Shown in pieces: positions 20,215 through 31,230 of a stretch of 64,000 bases of DNA (within the stretch, counting starts at the first letter, position 1; every line of letters begins with the position of its first letter). This DNA is from Rhodosporidiobolus odoratus (Eukaryota > Basidiomycota > Microbotryomycetes > Sporidiobolales > Sporidiobolaceae). The stretch lies in the NCBI GenBank assembly GCA_034387635.1, contig JAOANU010000002.1, forward strand, positions 1,798,001 through 1,862,000, given 5' to 3'. A model generated the notes under the pieces. The model saw only the letters and a list, made by a program, of their open reading frames with translations. It was not told where the DNA came from and ran no database searches. The translations under genes and the position numbers were made by a program.

Positions 20215-22525
20215 CGTCGCCTTGATTCCCGGATAGACTGGCCGGTTCCGCACCCGAACCGCTCCGTAGCACGCCCCTGTACTCATCCATGATGTCCTTT
20301 GTCGTCATTGATACCCGGCTGCGCCTGAGCAGACCCGGGCAATTCTTCCTGGCGACCACTTTGCGCAACCAATTGTCCAAAGAGCCACTCTGCGCGGCGG
20401 TTCAGCACTCCAACTAGCGCGGCAACAGAAGCTCGGAGTAGAAAGGTGGACAGATGGGAGAGTAGCTGTTGCAGGTCCCCAAAGATGGGCGCGGTCCGAG
20501 CAAGGCGGGCGGAGACGGGTCATGGAAGGGCAAAAGCGGAGAGATCAGGGAAGAGGGACGGTGGGAAAATCTGGAAGATAGCGTCTTTTGACACGACCTG
20601 TATGACAGAGGAATGTCAATATCGGTGGGATGACTCAAAAAAGCGCGGCGCGCCTCCGTCCTTCTCTCGACCATGCCTTTGCCTCGACCCTGAACTTGCT
20701 CAGCTCGGTAGCGGAGATTCCTAGCAGGTCGTGGCCGAGCAAGGGAAAGGGCATGAGGGCGACATCGGGTTTCGCGACACTTTCTGCGGTTGGCAAAGTT
20801 GGCGGTGCGAGGTGTCCGCTGAGATATTTGGTTGCGAAGCCAAATACGCTACCGTCACACACAACGTGTGAGGGCGTCGATCCGCAGGAAGGGCAGCTCA
20901 TTCCGCTGCCGAGACGGAGCAGCGAGCCGAAGGCGAAAACCGCGCGGCGGAACGTCAAAATTGAGCAGAGGGGTCTCGATGACCCGTGCATGGCGTACTC
21001 GTCGGTAGTGGAGGTGTGGAAGGCGATGAATGGCGTCTCTGACGTGGAGAAGGAGGAGATGAACACATCGAAGAGTTCCCGGCTGAAGACATAGGTGTTG
21101 TTGAAGTTGAAAGCGCCAGCCTCGAGCAGATCCGGCCCAATGCGCCGTGCGCCGTGACAGCAGCGAGTGCAGCGAGCGCTCTCGATGCTGGCTTCTCGTG
21201 CTCCGTAGCGAGTGAAAACCGTGCAGGAAGACCAACGAGTCTCGCGCTCAGCCATCGGCAGGTCCTCGAGTTGCAGACCACAGGAACGGCGGGCAGCGTC
21301 GTCAAGAGGAAGCCGGATGTCGTGAGCGGTCGGTAGGCCGAAAGAGTAGGATGGAAAGGAAGTGTCGGAAGCGAGGCGAAGGAAAGCAGGTGGTCCCCGG
21401 GGGCGGTGAGAGATAGAGGTACGAGTGCTGGCAGAAGCTGCGGTAGCTGAGAGAAGCTCTCTCTCCTCGTCGGCAGAGAGAGCCATGTTGTAGGTGCCAT
21501 TGGTGCGCAAGCGCGAATCTGAGTCCTCCTCCAGCAATTCCGCCTCCTTTGCGAGAAGCACTGCCGCTTCACGGTGATCGCAGGTACCGCCGCAATTTCC
21601 ACTACATTTCCACCTCCCTGACGAGGTCAAAATGACAATGACTCGCTTGCCGCTCGTATACGACCTGTCATCGTGTGACTGACTGACGGAAAAGACAAGG
21701 GGAAAGAGTAGGTTGATGAGGAGAAGAACAGCGGGGGAAGAGGTACGGCGGACGGGGTCACCATGAATGAGAGAGTCGGGATTGTCGAGGGTGTTGAGGT
21801 ATAGTTGGTGATGGAGGCAGGAGAAAGAGAGGTTGAAAGCGGAACAGTCGCAGAAGGCAATGGCGTTCCGAACCAAACAGTGGACAAAGGAGTCCGGCTG
21901 ACACATGTAGAGAGTGCTCAGTATACTGTCCCGTGTGCGACCCAAAGGAACAGGACTTACTCGCAGAGCATTCTCTCTGTCATCCCATCCTTGCATTACC
22001 CACTGTCCTTCCCATAGCTTGCGCAGATAGCCCATCCCCATTTCCAGCCTCGCTAGGCACTGCTCCCAAGGCTGGGTCACCTGCAGAGCGGCGCCCAATG
22101 CGCCGTCGAGACCATCGACTTCGTCATGCGGAGAGGGTGAAGGGAAAGAATCGAAGTGGACGTCGTCAAGACCACCGCCATACTCGGTCGCAGGGCGACC
22201 GGCTACCGGCTACCGGGGCCTCCCCGGTTAATGTGCACAATAGACTCTCAGCGGTCTTTGCAACGGGGCGTGGGAGATGCTCGGCCCGTCCGCCACGGAG
22301 AAGGTTATTGAGGGATTCAGCGGTGATGTTGGCGGGAAGGGGAGGGACTGCGTATGGTTTAGAAGGAGACCGGAGCACAATGGCGCGCTGCTTCCGGGGA
22401 GAGGGTTTGTCAAGCGACCACATGGGGACGGCCCGACGCTGGGGCGAGGAGGACGAAAGCGTATACGGCTGTGAGGTCGAGAGGGCGGAGGGGAGTCTCC
22501 CAGCCTGATAGCTGACATCGTGCAT
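20215..22525 (-). pseudogene. Second KDZ-associated (CxC5-like) gene, truncated
   Basis: Starting near ATG 22525 (MHDVSYQAGRLPSALS), minus-strand coding proceeds through RWKCSGNCGGTCDHREAA, the equivalent of the zinc cluster in the 12.7-15.9 kb gene. It continues with IESARCTRCCHGARRIGPDL, AFNFNNTYVFSRELFDVF, STSETPF, MSCPSCGSTPSHVVCDGSV and HLAPPT. The frame closes near 20635; after what looks like an intron, VVSKDAIFQIFPPSLFPD matches VASEDMVLQVLPP of the first copy. The part that would hold the catalytic Asp residues is absent; unrelated sequence (DNWLRKVVARKNCPG) and the 108-bp repeat follow. The two KDZ-type genes are clearly homologous but quite different in sequence, so this is not a recent duplication. 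A transposase role is family inference; this copy cannot be active. Confidence 0.6.
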
Positions 22526-22985
22526 CTCTACAGAGCAGCAACTGCTAGCGATTAAAGGAAGCAAGGAGCAGCGGAAGGAGGAGAACAGCACGTGCGAGAA
22601 GGAGAAGAGCAGCTGCCAATGCGGAGGAAAGCAATTGCCGATGTCCTCACCAGCATCTGCTATACCTTGTAGTTGCATTCACCGGAGGCCTATTTGTACT
22701 GTTTATATTAGGAGCGGCCCCGACTATGCCGAGTATGGAGAAGAGCGTGGCGACAAACGCATCAAACATGATGACGGCGGCAGTGACAGAGGACATGCAC
22801 GGGGTGCGGGGTGCGGGGGCAGTCGGGTGCGTTGTAGCGAAGTGTGATTGATGCTGTATCCAGTCTTGAACCAATACGATTGAGCTGAAGCGAGGAGGCA
22901 GCAACGTGAGCCGGTCTTGTCATCATCTCCATCTCTCTTGCTGCTTCTCCTCTGTCTGTGCAGCATACATTTATACAGCTCCACA

Positions 22986-24159
22986 ATGGGTATCACAGGT
23001 AAGAGAGACCCACGGTCCAAGGCGTGAGTTTCCTTCTACTGCTCTCGCTGACGGAACAGCTCGCTGACCCTAACTCGCTCAAACAGTGTCAGCTCCCGCC
23101 CTCCCTCTGAGACTGTTGCCCACCCTGCTATCCTGGCGGGTGCTGTATGTCCCCTCACCTGTGTGTTTGTTCAGTCTAGCTGACAACTCCTCTGCCCAGA
23201 ACTCCCTCTACACCATCCTCATCATCGGCAACAAGATGAAGAAGGTTTTGGCCGCTAGCGGCTATGAGTACTATACCATCGAGGGAGTAGCGCTCAAGGC
23301 TGTCGGTATGTTGTCCCCTTTTCTGTCTTTCCGGATTCTGACCTACACTGAGGGACATCTGCTCTGCACAGAGAACGGTGATGTGGTTATCGTTCGCGCT
23401 GAAGAGTCTCAAGCAACGGCGAGAACGATGAAGGGGGCGAGGAAGGCTGCAGCAGGATGGACAGCGAAGCAGATGATCCGCGAGTGGAGGTTTTTTGAGA
23501 GTGCACATTTCTTTTCCTCTTCCCTATCACGGACAAGCTGTTAACCAGACTTTCATTTCCGGTGCTGTATGCAGATTTCGACTTCAATGCCGCAGTCCGC
23601 GGTCTTGTCGGCGGCACCATCAAGTGCATGTCGGGCTTCAAGGAACTCCCCGATGAGGTACAGAAGCAACTTCTCTTCGAGGAGAGCTACGTGCGCAAAC
23701 ACGGTCAGTCCCCTCCCCTCTCCCTCTTGGCCTTGCAGTGTGCTTTTTGCATACTGATCCAGCTGACTATTCCTTGACTTGTCGCGCGCAGGCAAAATGG
23801 TTTCCGACAATGCCATTGATCACGGCGGTAAGGGTAAGAAGAAAGCGGCTGTGCTGCCGGAGGCTACGGAGGATGAAATGATGTGGATAAATAACGGGAA
23901 AGAAGCTCTTGACATTGTGGAAGATCCGTCGGTGCGTCAGAGACTGTCCCCCCTTTTTTTTTGTCAAGGTCAAGGTAACTGACTGTTTGTGATGCCTGTG
24001 TATTTGCAGTTCACTAGGGCGATGTTCGGCTCCGATAATTACGACCCAAAGGCCTATGGCTTCAAACCTGCGCCAAGAGTCCTGAGCGACTGCTCGTTCC
24101 CGCTGCTTTCCCCGCCGTTCCCTGCGCCCTTGCATTGCCCGCTCACACATACGAGCTGA
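22986..24159 (+). CDS. Array gene copy 1 (intact, unknown family)
   Basis: Seven exons join in frame (lengths 38, 58, 106, 129, 129, 140 and 150 bases), giving 249 residues. The protein begins MGITGKRDPRSKAV; later segments include NSLYTILIIGNKMKKVLAA, VRGLVGGTIKCMSGFKEL and the Lys-rich DHGGKGKKKAAVLPEATED, ending in a Pro-rich tail and TGA at 24157-24159. There is no signal peptide, membrane segment or motif I can name; basic clusters would suit a nuclear or nucleic-acid-binding protein, but that is speculation. The promoter is of the type with AACCAATACGATTGAG about 110 bases upstream, shared only with copy 3. Copy 1 differs from the inner array at many positions, so it escaped recent homogenisation. 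Confidence 0.65.
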
Positions 24160-24829
24160 CAGGACCGTCGTCTCCTGTCAGAGTAGCGGGTAGGGCTTGT
24201 AAGGGGGGAAAGGAACAAACCCCATCTCGCACCCTTCCTCACACCTCCATGCATAACGCGGTATACAGCGGCTAAGGTCCGGGAGTAACTGTACAACGAG
24301 GTGATAATCAGTATAGGGTTGGCCAAGACGAGGGATGCAAGACTCACCGTCTGAGAAGCACACGTGAAAACCCATCTGCAGCAAGGCCGAAGGGAAATGT
24401 CAGGGCTGAACGCGGCAATTAGTCAGGGAGCCAAACTCACGGTACAAAGAATAAGGAAGAGAGACAGCTGTGACCAACGACAAAACAAACTCAGCAAGCA
24501 TAAGCAGGAAAAGCTTGCAAAGCTGCGTACCTTGTGTGAAGATCAGCGAAAGAAGGGTGGAACCTGCAAAGAGTGTCTATGATGCCAGCTTGTATGCGCC
24601 AGGAGACTCAGATTGCTATACGTAATGTGTAAGCAGCCTGCTGTGAAAAGGCTACCGGTCAGCAAAGCAGGATTGAGAGTAAGCGGCAAAGAATATAAGG
24701 CGTACATGCTATCATCTCACGGGTCGGTGTCGCTGCTCTAAGTTCTGGCTCTGCTCCCTTCACAACGTTTTGCTGTGACGTGTCTGACCGCGGGGGAAGA
24801 GGGAGAAGAAGCGAACACACCTTCCTGTT
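24160..24829 (-). other. Array spacer with antisense splice-like signals
   Basis: The spacer after the gene is conserved in every unit. Read on the minus strand it has good donor sites (GGTGAGTC, CGTGAGTTT, GGTACGCAG) and acceptors (CTGCAG, GTACAG) in order, but only short open frames such as MGFHVCFSDG. A spliced antisense non-coding transcript is possible; a protein is not supported. Confidence 0.35.
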
Positions 24830-25840
24830 TAAGGACTGGGACCGTCATGACCGGGCGACTAACGGGTAACGGGGCCGGTTACTCCGGTTAGTAACGGGAT
24901 AACGGGCTTAGGTCAGGGCCCGTTCCCGTTATCCGCCAGGCCGATTCCGACGGCTGCTCAACGGGGGAACGGGGGAACGGGAAGACTTTTATAGTAGCTA
25001 TTCAGGCCACCAGTGCGTGCAAGCGAAGCTGAGATCATCGACGCAAGCTCCGGACAGCTTTGGCAAATCAAAGTTGGCCATTCTCAATTCCTGCTCGAGG
25101 TCTTGTCTTCCCCTCTTCTCATCACTTCCGCTGCTCTTTTCTATGGCTAAAGACAGCAATGCGGCCCAGAGCAAGAAGGGGAACAAGGCTAATAGCGACC
25201 GCACCCTCACCGGCAACAATGATCAGGACTTCGGTTCGTTCCTCCTCCGGCTTCTCCGCACAACTCTCTTGAGCTGACCTATACCCATACCATACATAGC
25301 CAAGTGCAAAGCGCACTGGAATCGAGTCATGGAGAACAGATCCAGCACCTATGACCTCTACTGCCACTTCCACGAGCCGGTACAAGCGCCTCACGAAGAA
25401 CGCACCCACAAGCCGGATGAGAAGAAGAAGCGCAAGGCGGAGGATGATGCTGCAGCTCGAAAAAAGGCTCGTCGGGAAGCGAGGGGGCTAGGGAGTGACG
25501 GTGAGTCAGAGGAAGAAGATTCCGATGAGGACAAGGATGAGGATGAGGAGGAGGGGGAGTAGCATAGCACGCACGGTAGACTGGCCTGCAACTGTTCTCT
25601 ATTGCCTTTAGCCTCTGCCCCTCGGGCAGGATGCAAGGGGACCCCTAGAGAGTGACTTCTCCAGCCGGGACTGGGCAGGTGAGCAAAGCTAATCAAACAT
25701 ATGTGATTACAAAGTATATCTAATGGCTAACGGGGGTAACGGGAGTAACGGGGATTCCCGTTCCCGTTAACCGGATCCGAGGGGTTTCCGGTCAGAAATC
25801 CGGTTGAACGGGGGTCCGGTTAGAACAATCCCGGTCCTTA
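24830..25840. mobile_element. hAT-like 1.0-kb element with 8-bp target duplication
   Basis: TTCCTGTT occurs at 24822-24829 and again at 25841-25848, directly flanking the element. Other array units have the same spacer with a single TTCCTGTT followed by GTGGCTTGC (for example near 33740), that is, the empty site. The ends are inverted: TAAGGACTGGGACCG at the left and TAAGGACCGGGATTG read inward from the right, 19 of 25 matching. Both subterminal zones are packed with AACGGG and CCCGTT words, like the binding-site clusters near the ends of hAT elements. It encodes one small protein and no hAT transposase, so it is probably non-autonomous. Confidence 0.88.
25143..25562 (+). CDS. Small protein carried by the hAT-like element
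   Basis: ATG 25143; exon 1 (25143-25233) and exon 2 (25300-25562) join in phase through a GT-AG intron and give about 117 residues. The N-terminus is polar (MAKDSNAAQSKKGNKANSD). The middle CKAHWNRVMENRSSTYDLYC followed by HFH has two Cys and several His and could be a degenerate zinc-binding module. A basic stretch (KKKRKAEDDAAARKKARRE) precedes a long acidic tail of Glu/Asp. It might be the DNA-binding end of a former transposase, but it lacks a catalytic domain. It lies wholly between the subterminal repeat clusters. Confidence 0.5.
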
Positions 25841-25848
25841 TTCCTGTT

Positions 25849-26108
25849 GTGGCTTGCTTTTACGCAGTTGAGCACGTGTGGAGCGTGTTAGTTCTGCCTC
25901 GCTATGAATGCCCACAAGTCAAGAGCTGTTTGATGTTTTGAGGAGAAGAGCGTGGCGACAAAAGCATCGAACATGATGACGGCGGCAGCTGACCAATATG
26001 ATTCGCGCCGAAGCGAGGAGGCAGCAACGTGAGCCGGTCTTGTCATCATCTCCATCTCTCTTGCTGCTTCTCCTCTGTCTGTGCAGCATACATTTATACA
26101 GCTCCACA
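25849..26108 (+). promoter_or_regulatory. Array promoter, copy 2
   Basis: Contains GCTGACCAATATGATTCG (a CCAAT box), followed by CT-rich leader and ACAGCTCCACA before the ATG. Copies 4, 9 and 10 keep CCAAT at this place, while copies 5 to 8 have CCAAC. Confidence 0.5.
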
Positions 26109-27602
26109 ATGGGTATCACAGGTAAGAGAGACCCACGGTCTAAGGCGTGAGTTTCCTTCTACTGCTCTCGCTGACGGAACAGCTCACTAACCCCAACTCG
26201 CTCAAACAGTGTCAGCTCCCGCCCTCCCTCTGAGACTGTTGCCCACCCTGCTATCCTGGCGGGTGCTGTATGTCCCCTCACCTGTGTGTTTGTTCATTCT
26301 AGCTGACAACTCCTCTTTCCAGAACTCCCTCTACACCATACTCATTGTTGGCAACAAGATGAAGAAGGTTTTGGCCGCTAGCTGCTATGAGTACTATACC
26401 ATTGAGGGAGTAGCGCTCAAGGCTGTCAGTACGTTGTCCCACTACCTGTCCTTCCCGATTTTGACCTACACTGAGGGACATCTGCTCTGCACAGAGAACG
26501 GTGATGTGGTTATCGTTCACGCTGAAGAGTCTCAAGCAACGGCGAGAACGATGAAGGGGGCAAGGAAGGCTGCAGCAGGATGGACTACGAAGCAGATGAT
26601 CCGCGAGTGGAGGTATTTTGAGAGTGCGCATTTCTTCCTCCACTTTCTATCCCCTCCCACCCTGCTGACAACACATTCATTTCTGGTGCTGTATGCAGAA
26701 TTCGACTTCAATGCCGCAGTCCGCGGTCTTGTCGGCGACACCATCAAGTGCATGTCGGGCTTCAAGGAACTCCCCGACGAGGTACAGAAGCAACTTCTCT
26801 TCGAGGAGAGCTACGTGCGCAAACACGGTCAGCCCCCTTCCAACCTTTTTTTTTTGTCAAGGTCAAGGTAACTGACTGTTTGTGGTGCCTGTGTATTTGC
26901 AGTTCACTAGGGCAATGTACGGCTCCGATAATCACGACCCAAAGGCGTATGGTTTCAAACCTGCGCCAAGAGTCCTGAGCGAAGCGACAGTACGCCCCTT
27001 TCTTCCTTTTTCCGTCTCCCTTTCTCACTGATTTTGACTTAACTCCTTGCTGACCCTTTCCCCCCTTGCTATGCTTCCCAGATGGGCCAGAACATCCTTG
27101 CTTGTTTCCCCGAGGACCATGAATCTTACGACGATCTCAAGATGGCGCTCAAGAAGGGGTCGTCAGTCGCGGACGAGGCCAGCAAGAAAATCGCTATTGC
27201 CCGCGCTGAGAGGGTTATCACTCACATCAAGAAGGTGGATGGCAACTCTGCCCTGTCGGGTTCGGGTTCGGGATCTCTCGCCCCTTCCACATCGGCCAAC
27301 GTCCTCCCTCCAACTTTGGCTTCGACCTCGACCTCGGGTTCAACCTCCGCCAGCAAGAATTGCCAGGTTCCCCGCCTCCCCCAGCCTTCTCCCAGCCCCG
27401 TCTCTCTTTCTCTGCCGCTCCATCTTCCAAGAAGCTCCCCCCACTCAAATTGCTCGGCAGCATCGAACTCGGTAGCTCTTCCCCCCCTCCTCCCTCTGTA
27501 TCTGAGGCAAATCAGCGCCCTCCGCGCAGCCCGCTTGCGCCCACCTCGGTCAAGAAGGTCAAGATGGAGAATGAAGAGAAGAAGGGATCGGGTTCGAAGT
27601 GA
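26109..27602 (+). pseudogene. Array gene copy 2: long 3' end, exon 6 missing
   Basis: Exons 1-5 are like the other copies, but the 140-base exon 6 and parts of its flanking introns are deleted (junction near 26835-26850). Exon 5 then meets exon 7 out of phase and hits a stop. Unlike the inner array, exon 7 continues into an older 3' part: a splice after EAT, then MGQNILACFPEDHESYDDL ... RAERVITHIKKVDGNSALS, a Ser/Thr-rich stretch, and a last exon ending KKVKMENEEKKGSGSK with TGA at 27600-27602. The same 3' part, decayed, is found in copy 10. This suggests that the original gene had about nine exons and that the array form lost the end. Confidence 0.6.
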
Positions 27603-27915
27603 GAGATATTGGTGCCGTTGCTTGTCCTCTTCCTCTCCCCATTGTGTTTGCTAGTTGTACCTCCTGCTTGCTGTCGTCATCCCTTTTGATTTGGTTGTTG
27701 TTGTCATTTCCCTCTCTCTCGTGTTTCTCTCCCTCTTCCTCAGAGGACTCTGTCATCTGTATCTCTTGCTTGATGTAGTGCTCTCGATGCAAACAGTTGT
27801 ACATGATGGATGTCCATCTGGTAAGTCCAACATGCGTAGTGGACAGCGCCAACGGAAAAAGACAGCTTCATGTACAGACTTCATGCTGGAAGACTTCATG
27901 AGCGACTTCACTCTG
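27603..27915. other. 3' flank of copy 2
   Basis: TC-rich untranslated-looking sequence. No gene seen. Confidence 0.4.
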
Positions 27916-28437
27916 AAAAAATTAGTTAGTTTGTTTGTTTGTTTCATTACAAGTTTGACGTCTGTATTGGGCCCTTGGCCCAAGTCAACTACAAGAGAGA
28001 GGGGAGAGGGGAGGAGGTAGCGGAAAACAAGGCAAGGACAACCAAAAAACAAAGGGGGGGGGGGGGAGAGGGGAGGACCGAAAAGGAAAGGGAAGATAGG
28101 CAGGGACAAAAGAACCCGGTCCGTCACTACCTCACCGCTTCAATGCATCCCCGCCGTCCTCCTCCGCCTTTTGCTGCTTCACTTCAACCCCGCCATTCTC
28201 CATCACTGTGGCATAGAGCCTCGGGACGCGGTCGGTAGCGTTGATGAAAAGATCAATGCAGCTGCAATACTCCCTAAGTCGCAACAGACAGTTCCTGCCT
28301 TCCCGCCCAACGAGGTCCTCATCTTCTGTATGATCGAGACACTTGCCGAGGTCGACACACAAGAGTTCAAAAATCGAGACGTTGAGGGCCTCCTCGAAGT
28401 GGAAGGGATTTGGGCCGGTTTTCACGGCTGACCGCAA
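27916..28437 (-). mobile_element. Non-LTR retrotransposon (LINE) 3' end
   Basis: A minus-strand frame (28437 to 28132) ends with LFINATDRVPRLYATVMENGG, the tail seen at the C-terminus of fungal LINE polyproteins; the same motif recurs at about 62430-62480. Downstream on the minus strand is a G/A-rich or C/T-rich untranslated part, and then a short tandem tail of AAAC units (27930-27945 region). It is a 5'-truncated insertion. Confidence 0.6.
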
Positions 28438-28980
28438 GTTTATGTGGGGTCAGTGGTTGAGACCGCTGCAGCAAGCAATGGGTGGCAAAGCGCTGGAGGT
28501 TTGGGCAGAGATGGGTCATTATCTCAAGAAGCCTGCCAAGGTTTGTCTCTGGTCCTGAATGCTGTCTCCGCCCCCTTCAGAATGCTTCTGTATGACTGAC
28601 CTCTCCTTTCTTCACCTGTCTGATGTCCTTTGCTCTTACATCAACCGCCCCTCAGCTTGCACCTGTACACAAACACCGCTCCGTCGACGCCCGCGCACTA
28701 CCGTCCACTCAAGCTGTGTCGACAGCGAAATAGGGCAGCAAGAAGAGCAAGGCTATCTTGGTCCCGTCGGGTACCACGGCTAAGGCGGCTGTCGGCAAAA
28801 AGAAGAGGGCGGCAAAAGGACGGAAAGGCGAGATTGGGACGGGGCATTACTGCCTGTGGAGTGAAGAGTGCGCGCATTCTCTTCTTTTCCCCACCGAAAT
28901 TACTGCCGACCAGTATGGGAATGTCAGAGGGCTCGACAAGCCCGGCACCCTCGAAATCTCTGCTGAGATGAGGGGGTCGT
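28438..28980 (+). pseudogene. Gene fragment of unknown family
   Basis: Two segments with coding character join across a GT-AG intron: ADRKFMWGQWLRPLQQAMG ... EMGHYLKKPAK (28427-28540), then LAPVHKHRSVDARAL. The frame continues in phase through one TAG (near 28730) to RKGEIGTGHYCLWSEECAH and PTEITADQYGNVRGLD, where the 108-bp repeat interrupts it. I do not recognise it. Confidence 0.4.
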
Positions 28981-29088
28981 GGTGTAGCGAGAGACTTGCG
29001 CCACAGCTTGCGTTCAACTGTTCCGGCCTCCTTGCCAATTTTCAGCGCAATAGGGGAAGGGAGGTGATTTCCGTCGCGGAAATATCGG
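28981..29088 (+). repeat. 108-bp dispersed repeat, copy 2
   Basis: Same sequence as 20107-20214 with a few substitutions. It again lies at the break point of a truncated gene. Confidence 0.8.
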
Positions 29089-29301
29089 ACGGAAACTCAG
29101 CCGCCCAAATTTCCAACGGGCATTTTCACACGTGCGGATAATGGGGAATCCGCCGACGTTTCCGCAACGGAAACGTCAAGTGATGTAACCTCCGTGTGGA
29201 AACTTGCGTCGTTCTCTTTGCGGGTCACTCTGCTTGTCCTGCTGCTCCTAGGGGTCGTAATCGCTGCTTAATACTTTTCACATTGCACAGTACTCCATAT
29301 A

Positions 29302-31230
29302 ATGTCTGCCTCCGCTCCCTTTGCTCCCCGTCAATCCAGCCGCCCCACCAAACCCCCTTCTGCGCTGGAGGCCGTCGCTTGCGACGACGCTCCCAAGGGC
29401 TCGCCGGCGCCCGCCTCCTCCTCTAAGACCCCGTCTCGACCCCCAGGGCTCCCGCCGACACCCCAAACCGCCTCTTCCACCGCTGCAGCCGGCAGCACTC
29501 CCACCAGAACAGACTCTGCTGCACGTTTGGCGACGTCACAAGAGCCACGCAACCCGGTTGCCATGCGGGGTAGTCGCGGGAGAGGCGGCGGCGGACTTGG
29601 GGGCCGGGGCGGTGGAGTGAGCGGAAGGGGAGGGAGAGGTTGTCGATGAGGATCAACGATGCAACGGTCGAGTCAATCTGCAGGGTCTGTTTCGCTTATC
29701 AGTTGTGTTATATGAACGCCTTTCCAACCCCCGGATTGGAGAAAAGAGAAATAACATACGATGTTGTCAACAGCGCTACTGCTTCCCCCTTTTCCTCCCT
29801 CTCTTCGACCTTTGCCGCCACGCAACACAAGAAGCGTACGCTCGCAACGCTCCTTGAAGATGCATCTGTCGCCATTCTCGATCGTCTCGAAAAGCTGGAG
29901 AAGGAGGGAGAACAGGGAAGGGAGAGAGAGCAAGGGTTATTGGCGGACCGCTCTGCGCAGGCAAATCTCAATTTAGCCAATAATGTTAGCTCGCTTCAGG
30001 TGTCGTTATCGGCGAGTCAGGAGCAAGCGACTGCCGCAAACTCTATGGGGGGGCAGTTGCGGGAGGCTTTCGCAGCTTACGGTCGAAAGCAGGAGAGCGA
30101 GATGGAAACGCTGCGGCAGAGGATTGAAGCTGGGGCAGGTGGGAGAGGGGCAAGTACAGGATCGTCAAGGCGGTCGCTGGGCGCGAGGAAAGGGAGAGAA
30201 GACGGAATAACGGTGCACAAGTCGGAGGAAGAGAATGCCTGCTCGGATCTGGCACGCGAAGCTTTAGCTCATGCCCGGGGGGTTGGAGAGGAGAACACAC
30301 AGCATGACCCTCTACCCAAATACGACCCTTCCGTCCCGTCCCTCTTCAACTACAGCCGTCCATTATCGGACTCTCGCAACAAGGCCGGATTGTCGCAAGC
30401 CAGGGCTTTTGCTCAGAGCAATAAGCAACGCATCAGCAAACAGGTCTTCGGCAAGTTATTTTGAAATCCGTCTCAAAGCGGCCTTCAAGTTGCTCCAGGA
30501 CCATTGCCGTTTGAAGAAGAAGCCGAAGGCCAAGCAACAAGCAGTCGTGGCTTGAAAGTGCCGTTACTCGCGCAAGACGCGCGAGTCCGCGGCACGGAAG
30601 GGCGTGATCACTGCCGTGAGCAGGGCTGTTGATGAGCTGTTGTCGGAGGAGGAAGGGATGAGGGACATTCTCAACAAGCACTCGATCCAAGACGTGGTGG
30701 GTTGGCTTGGCCCTCCTCATATGTCTTCCGAGCTCAGCATGCCGGTGAACGAGGGATCAAAGGACGACGGCGGCAACCAGCGTGGTGGCGGATCAGCGGG
30801 CGAGTTGTCACCTTCACCGCCGGAGAAGGGTTTCCGGGTCCGCACCATCGAAGACCGTTCCAATGCGATGTGAGCGGTTGTCGACTTCGCCGACCGGAGA
30901 ATCACGTCAGCAGCAGCCAACAAGAAGGCACAAGCGAAGGGGAAGAGACGTACACCTCCTGCTCCCGCCTCTCTCCCTCGAAGTCGCATTCCGGGTGTCC
31001 CAAACCGTCAGATCCCGTCGCACACCTACTGAGAACAGCTCCATCCCACCAAAATCCGAGAGCTACAAGAAGCGGGGACCAAGGTGAGCGCGTATCGGCT
31101 TCCACAGGGTGTGGATGGTCGAGTGTTGACTGAGGAGGAAGCCTACGGGCCGGAAGGGTTAGATGGATGGGTTGAAATCCGGTTGATGATGGAAGAAGAT
31201 GGCGGTAGCGAAGGGCGAGATGACTATGCC
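29302..31230 (+). pseudogene. RGG-box/coiled-coil protein gene with in-frame stops
   Basis: ATG 29302 opens a Ser/Pro/Ala-rich N-terminus ending in an RGG-type Gly/Arg tract (SRGRGGGGLGGRGGG). After a putative intron comes TLATLLEDASVAILDRLEK and a long coiled coil to QRISKQ. The frame then shifts near 30440-30470 to AAFKLLQDHCRLKKKPKAK, runs through a TGA (30553-30555) and continues as KGVITAVSRAVDELLSEEE ... MSSELSMPVNEG ... KGFRVRTIEDRSNAM and further pieces to about 31230. The RGG tract and coiled coil suggest an RNA-associated oligomer, but the family is unknown. The N-terminal part up to 30464 is an intact frame and might still be expressed. Confidence 0.45.

Noticed and set aside
24370..24585. 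A 72-codon plus-strand frame repeated in most spacers (MKTHLQQGRREMSGLNAAIS)
   Set aside because: Its region coincides with antisense splice signals, composition is not coding-like, and it is disrupted in the spacer at about 35730.
26299..26643. Minus-strand frames opposite the array gene exons
   Set aside because: They run through introns of the plus-strand gene, whose splice sites and phases are consistent in all copies.
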